A stretch of 19,141 bases of DNA from Bacteroidales bacterium (GTDB lineage: Bacteria; Bacteroidota; Bacteroidia; Bacteroidales; UBA4181): positions 1 to 19,141 of the forward strand of contig JAISDP010000221.1 of the NCBI GenBank assembly GCA_031264715.1, written 5' to 3'. How positions within the stretch are numbered: the stretch's first letter is position 1; each line of letters begins with the position of its first letter. The notes below the pieces were generated by a model. It saw nothing but the letters and a program-made list of their open reading frames with translations, was not told the DNA's origin and searched no databases. This document shows positions 13,832-19,141 of the stretch, one piece after another. The position numbers and the translations under genes were made by a program.

Positions 13832-16395
13832 GGTTCCTGTTCCGTTTCGGCAGTGTGGATGATTTTAAAAATCAGCTCTTCCTTTTTCTTGTTGTAACCG
13901 ATACGGATGGTTCCGCCGCCTTTGGGCGACTGCTTGATCAGCACTTCGGCCATCGGGTTTTCGAGGTACTTCTGGATGGCGCGTTTCAGCGGCCGTGCTC
14001 CGAAGTTTACATCGAATCCCTTTTCGCAAAGAAAATCCTTCGCGACGGAAGCGATCTTGATATTGTAGCCCATGGCTTTCACACGGTCGAACAAGCCTTT
14101 CAGCTCGATGTCGATGATTTTGCCGATATCGGCTTTGGAGAGTGTGTTGAACAGTACCACATCGTCGATACGGTTGAGGAATTCGGGTGCAAATGCCTTT
14201 TTGAGCGCATTTTCGACCACGCTCTTGCTGTAATCGTTGGCCTGGGCTGCACGCGATTCGGTCTGGAAACCTACGCCCTGTCCAAAGTCTTTCAACTGCC
14301 GGGTACCGATATTGGAGGTCATGATGACAATGGTATTGCGAAAATCGATACGACGCCCCAAACTGTCAGTCAATTGGCCTTCGTCAAGCAACTGGAGCAG
14401 GAGGTGGAATACATCGGGGTGCGCTTTCTCGATTTCGTCTAACAGCACCACTGAATAAGGTTTACGACGTACCTTCTCGGTCAACTGTCCGCCTTCCTCA
14501 TAGCCTACATACCCCGGAGGCGCTCCAACCAAGCGCGATACGGTAAATTTCTCCATATACTCGCTCATATCGATACGAATGAGGTTGTCATAGCTGTCGA
14601 ACAGGTAATGCGCCAGCACTTTGGCCAATTGGGTTTTCCCAACGCCCGTGGGACCCAGGAAGATAAAACTCCCGATAGGTTTGTTCGGGTCCTTCAAGCC
14701 GGCACGGTTACGCTGTATGGCTTTCACCACCTTATCGATGGCTTCGCTTTGCCCGATAACACTTTCGCGCAGTTCATCGCCCATGCGCAACAACCGTGAC
14801 CCTTCGGCCTGTGCGATACGTTGTACGGGCACGCCGGTCATCATGGCAACAACTTCGGCCACTTTCTCGTCATCTACCACCACGCGGTTTTTCGACAGTT
14901 CCTGCTCCCAACTGGCTTTTGCCTTGTCCAGCCTTTCGAGCAGCACTTTTTCGGTATCGCGAAAACCCGCAGCACGCTCGAAGTTCTGGTTCTTTACGGC
15001 AGCAATTTTTTCGCGCTTGGTTTCTTCGATGGTTTCTTCCAGTTCAATCACCTGTGGGGGCACCATGATGTTGGATATGTGTGCCCGCGACCCGGCCTCA
15101 TCCAGCGCGTCGATAGCCTTGTCGGGCAGGCGGCGGTCGCTGATATAGCGGTTGGTGAGCCGCACGCACGCTTCAATGGCGGCAGGGGTATAGGTAACGT
15201 TATGGTGATCCTCGTAACGGTCCTTGATATTATTGAGGATCTGGATGGTTTCCTCTTCGCTGGTAGGCTCTACCATCACCTTCTGGAAACGACGTTCCAA
15301 CGCGCCGTCCTTTTCAATATACTGGCGGTATTCATCAAGCGTAGTGGCTCCAATGCATTGGATATCGCCTCGCGCCAATGCCGGTTTTAACATGTTGGCA
15401 GCATCCAGCGACCCGCTTGCTCCACCGGCGCCCACAATGGTATGGATTTCGTCGATAAACAGAATCACATTGTCCGCATGCTGCAGTTCGTTGAGGATGG
15501 CCTTCATGCGTTCCTCAAACTGCCCGCGGTATTTCGTGCCTGCTACAATCGAAGCCAGGTCGAGCGTCAACACACGCTTACCGAAAAGCACACGTGACAC
15601 GTTACGGTGAGTGATTCTCAACGCCAGTCCCTCAACGATGGCCGATTTACCCACGCCGGGCTCGCCGATCAGTATCGGGTTGTTTTTTTTACGGCGGCTC
15701 AATATCTGCACCAGCCGTTCTATTTCTTTTTCGCGACCTACAATTGGGTCTAAACGGTTCTCTTCGGCAGCTTTGGTCAGATCGGCGCCGAAATTATCGA
15801 GCACAGGCGTTTCGGTATTTGATTTGGCCGATGATTGTTGCGTTCTACCGCCCGGTCCTTGCTCCTGCCCGCCAAAAGGCATACGTTCGTCATCATCGCC
15901 GGTGGTGTAGTCGGACTTGACGTCATTAGCCGGTTCCAGCCCGGACATTCCGGGTAACGCATTAAGATCATCCAATTTTCTGCGGACAGCTATATAATCT
16001 ATATCCATATCATTCAGCATTTGCGTCACGAAAGCGTTTTCCTCTTTGAGGATGGCCAACAGGAGATGCTCTGTTTTGATCTCAGGACTTTTAAACGATT
16101 TCGCTTCGAGGTAAACTAATTTCAAAATACGTTCGGTAGCTTTTGACAGCGGAATGTCTTCCGTTTCGGGAATAGCACGGTATACATCCGGTTTGATGTG
16201 GTCTTCGATGATTTTGCGTATCGTATATAAATCGGCGCCCAATCGCTGCAATATATCCACAGCGTCGCCTTCGCCGTCGCGCAAGATACCCAGCATGAGA
16301 TGTTCCAGCCCGATCATAGGGGTACCCAATCGCAAAGCCTCTTCTTTACTGTAATTCAGTACTCCTTTGATATGTTGAGAATATTTTGAATCCAT
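13828..16395 (-). CDS. clpC: ClpC-type AAA+ unfoldase, ATP-binding subunit of Clp protease
   Basis: 855-residue class I Clp/Hsp100 unfoldase. It has two N-terminal Clp repeats (EEALRLGTPMIGLEHLMLGIL and EAKSFKSPEIKTEHLLLAIL), then a Gly/Gln-rich linker at about 160-190. AAA-1 has GEPGVGKS near 243 and FIDEIH near 312. A UVR motif within the middle domain (REKIAAVKNQNFERAAGFRD, about 450-475) identifies ClpC rather than ClpB or ClpA. AAA-2 has GPTGVGKT near 580, and GAPPGYVGYEEGG. A VGF tripeptide at 708-710 sits where ClpP-binding loops occur, so it is expected to feed substrates to ClpP; the peptidase gene is not in this window. ATG at 16393-16395 is preceded by a strong promoter match. The Clp family role (protein quality control, regulated proteolysis) is established knowledge; adaptor partners here are unknown. 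Confidence 0.95.
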   Translation of the reverse strand: MDSKYSQHIKGVLNYSKEEALRLGTPMIGLEHLMLGILRDGEGDAVDILQRLGADLYTIRKIIEDHIKPDVYRAIPETEDIPLSKATERILKLVYLEAKSFKSPEIKTEHLLLAILKEENAFVTQMLNDMDIDYIAVRRKLDDLNALPGMSGLEPANDVKSDYTTGDDDERMPFGGQEQGPGGRTQQSSAKSNTETPVLDNFGADLTKAAEENRLDPIVGREKEIERLVQILSRRKKNNPILIGEPGVGKSAIVEGLALRITHRNVSRVLFGKRVLTLDLASIVAGTKYRGQFEERMKAILNELQHADNVILFIDEIHTIVGAGGASGSLDAANMLKPALARGDIQCIGATTLDEYRQYIEKDGALERRFQKVMVEPTSEEETIQILNNIKDRYEDHHNVTYTPAAIEACVRLTNRYISDRRLPDKAIDALDEAGSRAHISNIMVPPQVIELEETIEETKREKIAAVKNQNFERAAGFRDTEKVLLERLDKAKASWEQELSKNRVVVDDEKVAEVVAMMTGVPVQRIAQAEGSRLLRMGDELRESVIGQSEAIDKVVKAIQRNRAGLKDPNKPIGSFIFLGPTGVGKTQLAKVLAHYLFDSYDNLIRIDMSEYMEKFTVSRLVGAPPGYVGYEEGGQLTEKVRRKPYSVVLLDEIEKAHPDVFHLLLQLLDEGQLTDSLGRRIDFRNTIVIMTSNIGTRQLKDFGQGVGFQTESRAAQANDYSKSVVENALKKAFAPEFLNRIDDVVLFNTLSKADIGKIIDIELKGLFDRVKAMGYNIKIASVAKDFLCEKGFDVNFGARPLKRAIQKYLENPMAEVLIKQSPKGGGTIRIGYNKKKEELIFKIIHTAETEQEP

Positions 16396-16418
16396 TACAT
16401 TTAAATATTTTGACAGTA

Positions 16419-16451
16419 CAAAGGTAAAAATATTTTATTTGCACTTTCAAA
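16419..16451 (-). promoter_or_regulatory. clpC promoter
   Basis: On the minus strand TTTG (16448-16451) is followed after 21 bases by TACCTTTG (16419-16426), a perfect Bacteroidota -33/-7 pair, about 24 bases before the clpC ATG. No CIRCE-like inverted repeat or CtsR-type heptad repeat was seen nearby. Confidence 0.65.
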
Positions 16452-16658
16452 TGCCATGCCGGATATAAGTAACTGTCAAAATGACACAGCATAAGACAAA
16501 AAGAAATCCGATTACAAAAACACCTTTTCCGATCGTACTAAACTAAATATCAATAATATAAAAAATAAGACCAAATTTTATTCGGGCAATAGTGTTTCTT
16601 TTTACAAAAATTCCTTCCTTTGTAACATCAAACGTTTCGTTATTATCCTGCAAGTTAT

Positions 16659-17234
16659 ATGGATACCGTTTCCGATTTCAAGAAAGCCAATTTCGAATCG
16701 CTGTACAAAGAGTTGCAGCCTCGATTATATGCCTATAGCCGGAAATTTATCGACGATCCCGAAACGGCGAGGGATTTGGTGCAGGATGCGTTTATTAAGT
16801 TCTGGGAAGACATTGACATCACTGCTATTCACACATCCATTGCCGCCTATCTGAGAAAAACCGTACATAACCTTTGCCTGTTACATCTTCGCAGTCAACA
16901 AATACATCAGCGCTTCGAAAACTATATGGCTTTCAAACTCAAAGAAGCCGAACTGAACTTTTTCTCGCCCGACTATGGAGTTTATACTTCCATCTTCCTG
17001 AAGGATATGGAAGATATTATTAAGAAATGCGTCGAAAACCTGCCGCCTCAGAGTCGCCGGATATTCGAAATGAGCCGTACGAAAGGAATGTCGTATGCTG
17101 AAATTGCGGATGAACTCGGAATCTCGGTACGGACGGTAGAAAATCATGTGTACAGGGTACTTGCTATCATGAAAACAGAACTGCATGACTATTTGTTGAC
17201 ACTGCTTGCAGCATACCTCGTTTCGATAAATTAA
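16659..17234 (+). CDS. ECF-type RNA polymerase sigma-70 factor
   Basis: 191-residue extracytoplasmic-function sigma factor of the Bacteroidetes type. Region 2 covers about 14-53 (LYKELQPRLYAYSRKFI, ARDLVQDAFIKFWE: core-RNAP binding and -10 recognition). A variable linker follows, and region 4 spans about 125-180 (LPPQSRRIFEMSRTKGMSYAEIADELGISVRTVENHV, the -35-recognising HTH). Length is usual for the group. A short hydrophobic stretch ends the protein (LLTLLAAYLVSIN), common in Bacteroidetes ECF factors. Such genes are normally followed by a FecR-type anti-sigma gene and a SusC/TonB receptor; here the 858 bases downstream contain neither, so the factor is an orphan in this window. It is transcribed divergently from clpC. 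Only a weak -7-like TTCCTTTG (16615-16622) was found upstream. The regulon and inducing signal are not visible. Confidence 0.93.
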   Translation: MDTVSDFKKANFESLYKELQPRLYAYSRKFIDDPETARDLVQDAFIKFWEDIDITAIHTSIAAYLRKTVHNLCLLHLRSQQIHQRFENYMAFKLKEAELNFFSPDYGVYTSIFLKDMEDIIKKCVENLPPQSRRIFEMSRTKGMSYAEIADELGISVRTVENHVYRVLAIMKTELHDYLLTLLAAYLVSIN

Positions 17235-17324
17235 TTCCAGGGAGTTTTAGTCGGGCTGCTGCCGGCATATTTTTATCCGAAATCACAAAATAAGGAACAG
17301 GCGGCTGTAATAGCCGGGCAATGC

Positions 17325-17356
17325 GAAAAAACCCGGAAGTATACATACTTCCGGGT
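17325..17356 (-). terminator. Intrinsic terminator facing left (minus strand)
   Basis: A 10-base stem ACCCGGAAGT/ACTTCCGGGT (17331-17340 with 17347-17356) closes a 6-base loop. On the minus strand it is followed by six to seven T residues (A-run 17326-17331 on plus), the intrinsic terminator layout. On the plus strand no T-run follows, so it is not obviously the sigma gene's terminator; it would stop transcripts coming from the intergenic region before they run antisense into the sigma gene. Confidence 0.7.
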
Positions 17357-17514
17357 AACGAGAATTAAATACAGTAATTGTACTTTCCGGTCCTGAGAAA
17401 ACATGAAAGTATGTAACCATTTTTAATATGACAAATATACGAAGTTTTATTATTATTTTTATTCTAAACCACTTCATTTTATTAATAGCCGCTTCATTTT
17501 TACATGCTTGCGGA

Positions 17515-17942
17515 CCCCGGATCATCCGGGGAAACCATATTGAAAGTAGCCTCATTTAATACGGGGCATTTCAACCAGGGAGTTTCATACCATGAATCTC
17601 CTACGGAGATTTCGTTGGTGTTTTCCACATTTATTTCTATTGCTATGAATGCCCTGACGGGCAAAATACGCACGGAAGGTTTCACGCTTGCGGTCGGATG
17701 CCGGAAGGCATCCAATGTTGATAACCCCCTGCGAAGCGCAACACGGGGTACTATGGAGGACAGCGCTATCCCGCAAACCCGTAGCGGGTTGAACTGCTTC
17801 GCAGTTCGGACGGGAAGGTCGCCGGTCTCTACCCCGAGCTACGCCTGCGGCTTGCACGGGGTTATCCAAATCGTGACGCCTTCCGGCGTCACAAGACGGT
17901 TGGTAGAAGAATCGGGTGTATTTCCCGTCAGGGAAACCATAT
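17515..17942. repeat. Array of about ten short hairpins flanked by a 12-base direct repeat
   Basis: Stems seen in order: 17515-17531 (CCCCGGAT/ATCCGGGG), 17595-17611 (AATCTCC/GGAGATT), 17650-17663 (TGCCC/GGGCA), 17696-17713 (GGATGCC/GGCATCC), 17724-17749 (ACCCC/GGGGT enclosing TGCG/CGCA), 17776-17790 (AACCCG/CGGGTT), 17791-17807 (GAACTGC/GCAGTTC), 17831-17862 (ACCCCG/CGGGGT), 17873-17892 (GTGACGCC/GGCGTCAC) and 17921-17936 (TTTCCC/GGGAAA). Most loops are 3-4 bases. GGGAAACCATAT occurs at 17529-17540 and 17931-17942, 402 bases apart. Each stem has a different sequence, so this is not a tandem repeat or CRISPR. It could encode a structured RNA or be a non-autonomous repeat element; the sequence does not decide. 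Confidence 0.7.
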
Positions 17943-18007
17943 CAATAGAAAAAATGTGCACCGCTGCTGGGCCAATTTTTTTTAATGTATATTCTATTGA
18001 TTTTTAT

Positions 18008-18015
18008 TACATTTG
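18008..18015 (+). promoter_or_regulatory. Candidate -7 element for the rightmost gene
   Basis: TACATTTG matches TAnnTTTG. A T-rich stretch (17976-17983) is in the right area for a -33 box but lacks a clear TTTG. The predicted leader of about 70 bases contains the short upstream ORF at 18044. Confidence 0.45.
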
Positions 18016-18043
18016 CGACTCAACCTAATTAATACCCATCAGG

Positions 18044-18100
18044 ATGTTTAAAATCAGATTACTTATCATTGTTATAATCAACCTTTATACATATGTTTAG
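18044..18100 (+). CDS. Possible 18-codon leader ORF overlapping the next start
   Basis: ATG at 18044 preceded by AGG, encoding MFKIRLLIIVIINLYTYV then TAG at 18098-18100, which overlaps the ATG of the large downstream gene by 8 bases. Its first codons (MFKIR) nearly copy those of the downstream gene (MFRIR); the DNA ATGTTTAaAATCAGaTT versus ATGTTTAgAATCAGgTT suggests a local duplication. It may be a translated leader that couples or tunes translation, or just a relic of the duplication. Confidence 0.3.
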   Translation: MFKIRLLIIVIINLYTYV

Positions 18101-19141
18101 AATCAGGTTTACGTTGGCAATGATGTTTGTTTTCTCGCAGGTACAGATGTATCCTCAGGATAATTTTAACTCAATTGTGGATATTTATCAAGCCGAATAT
18201 GATAAACATCCTCTTGATCTACTCTATTTTCAAACAAGTAAAGATATTTATGAATCAGGTGAAGATTTATGGTTTAAAGCTTACCTGTTAAATTCCCGTT
18301 CCTTTGAATTGTCAACTAACAGTAAGACACTTTATTTGCAACTTTCCTCAGAGAATGACAGTATTGTATGGCAAGAAATATACCCATTATCAGAAGGAAT
18401 AGCCACCGGACATATTTATTTGGATGAAAAGTTATCGGCCGGAAACTACTATTTAAACGGATTCACAAAATATTCGGTTTACAGGGATGACACATCAGGG
18501 ATTATTCCTACACGGAAAATTAGAATAATCAAAGATATAAACAAAAATATCTTTCCTGAAGATACTGTTTTAACTGAAAATGTAAGGTTGGGAATTTTCC
18601 CGGAAGGGGGAAATCTTGTTTCCGGTATTTCTTCGGTTATTGCTTATAAGGCAACAGACGGGAAAGGAAACCCTGTTGAGCTGGAAGGTATGCTGTATCA
18701 GGACAATGAACCGTTCATCGAATTAAAGACAACTCACATGGGGATGGGCAGTCTGTCGTTTATGCCTGTAGTAAACAAGCAATATAAGATAGTAGTTCCG
18801 GATAATAATCAAAGCTTTCCGTTACCTGATATTTACCCGCAAGGTATGGTTATGCAATTACTCGAACAAGAGAATGACACATTGCATTTTTGTATTTCTC
18901 AAAGTGATAATATGCCAATGCAGGAGATCTATTTGATTGGGCAAATGCGAGGTGTAGTTTATTGTGCTGCAAAGGGAAAGATTGGAAAAGAATTGAAAAT
19001 AAAAATACCGGTTGACAACTTTCCATATCAAGGGATAGCAGAGTTTACTCTGTTGAATCAACAATTGGAACCTGTTGCAGAAAGACTGGTTTACTTACAT
19101 ACAGATAAAAAATTAACTGTAACTGCGGAGCTTTCGAAAAA
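18093..19141 (+). CDS. N-terminal part of a large secreted macroglobulin-like (MG2 / TonB-plug family) protein
   Basis: The frame is open from ATG 18093-18095 to the end of the window (349 complete codons) and continues beyond it. It begins with a hydrophobic export segment (RFTLAMMFVFSQ). A macroglobulin-type beta domain follows, with the family signature DIYESGEDLWFKAYLLNS at about 53-70, the counterpart of the xxYxxGExIWFKAY motif of Bacteroidota MG2-containing surface proteins that often also carry a TonB-receptor plug domain. Later segments (LGIFPEGGNLVSGI, ERLVYLHTDKKL) are also family-like. Related proteins usually run to 800 residues or more, so most of the gene is missing here. It is probably exported to the periplasm or outer membrane; its substrate is unknown. 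The upstream mini-ORF overlaps the start, and the ATG was chosen because it directly precedes the export segment. Confidence 0.75.
   Translation, partial: MFRIRFTLAMMFVFSQVQMYPQDNFNSIVDIYQAEYDKHPLDLLYFQTSKDIYESGEDLWFKAYLLNSRSFELSTNSKTLYLQLSSENDSIVWQEIYPLSEGIATGHIYLDEKLSAGNYYLNGFTKYSVYRDDTSGIIPTRKIRIIKDINKNIFPEDTVLTENVRLGIFPEGGNLVSGISSVIAYKATDGKGNPVELEGMLYQDNEPFIELKTTHMGMGSLSFMPVVNKQYKIVVPDNNQSFPLPDIYPQGMVMQLLEQENDTLHFCISQSDNMPMQEIYLIGQMRGVVYCAAKGKIGKELKIKIPVDNFPYQGIAEFTLLNQQLEPVAERLVYLHTDKKLTVTAELSK

Larger units (their letters stand above)
17235..18092. other. 858-base stretch without a convincing protein gene
   Basis: From left to right it holds a minus-strand terminator hairpin (17325-17356), an AT-rich stretch with two CTTCATTTT copies 20 bases apart (17472 and 17492), the GC-rich hairpin array (17515-17936), an AT-rich stretch, and the promoter and leader of the rightmost gene. 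Frames that stay open across the array (for example about 17504-18028 on plus) have no recognisable domain and unnatural composition, so they are not called. Confidence 0.7.

Noticed and set aside
13813..14442. 209-codon plus-strand frame opposite the clpC 3' end
   Set aside because: Antisense shadow of clpC; no domain and no promoter.
17235..17285. Sigma-gene terminator in GGCTGCTGCC followed by TATTTTTA
   Set aside because: The stem is only three base pairs; too weak to support.
17515..17936. CRISPR or tandem repeat array
   Set aside because: The stems differ in sequence from each other; there is no repeated unit.
17504..18028. Long open plus-strand frame across the hairpin array (174 codons)
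   Set aside because: No recognisable domain, sequence dictated by palindromes, and it runs through the flanking AT-rich DNA and the predicted promoter of the next gene.
1..19141. tRNA, rRNA or insertion-sequence genes
   Set aside because: I saw no transposase motif, terminal inverted repeats, rRNA signature or tRNA cloverleaf in reading the window, though a short RNA gene could be missed without a search tool.

Overview
The window looks like a chromosomal segment from a Bacteroidota member, most likely order Bacteroidales. The signs are a giant hybrid two-component regulator (periplasmic beta-propeller fused to kinase, receiver and AraC domains), an orphan ECF sigma factor of Bacteroidetes type, paired secreted ThuA-like proteins, and several promoters of the form TTTG / TAnnTTTG. 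Genus cannot be fixed from the sequence alone.

Layout. Positions 1-201 hold the last strands of an outer-membrane beta-barrel protein. Positions 291-5440 hold a compact, visibly AT-rich two-gene operon: a 1113-residue sacsin/NO VEIN-type protein (HSP90-like ATPase head, internal repeats, coiled coil, C-terminal DUF3883/NOV_C domain) and a 603-residue SF1 Upf1-like helicase, overlapping by 4 bases. This is the best candidate for an undescribed defence-type system. Its 3' side ends in a block of short repeats and palindromes (about 5440-5595).

Positions 5596-11456 form a regulator-target group. A 1298-residue hybrid two-component regulator lies next to two divergently transcribed ThuA-like secreted proteins. 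The intergenic region between those two carries a 12-base direct repeat with a 21-base period, lying between the predicted promoters and well placed to be the regulator's binding site. Positions 11457-11710 are AT-rich with a duplicated 33-base motif offset by exactly 100 bases, and lead into housekeeping recG. recG converges tail to tail with clpC, and the two genes share a TTAA. An ECF sigma factor without a visible anti-sigma partner is transcribed divergently from clpC.

Positions 17235-18092 hold no convincing protein gene. They contain a minus-strand intrinsic terminator and a GC-rich array of about ten small hairpins bracketed by a 12-base direct repeat. The window ends inside a large secreted macroglobulin-like (MG2/TonB-plug family) protein. 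Its start is overlapped by an 18-codon upstream ORF that looks like a duplicate of the gene's own first codons.
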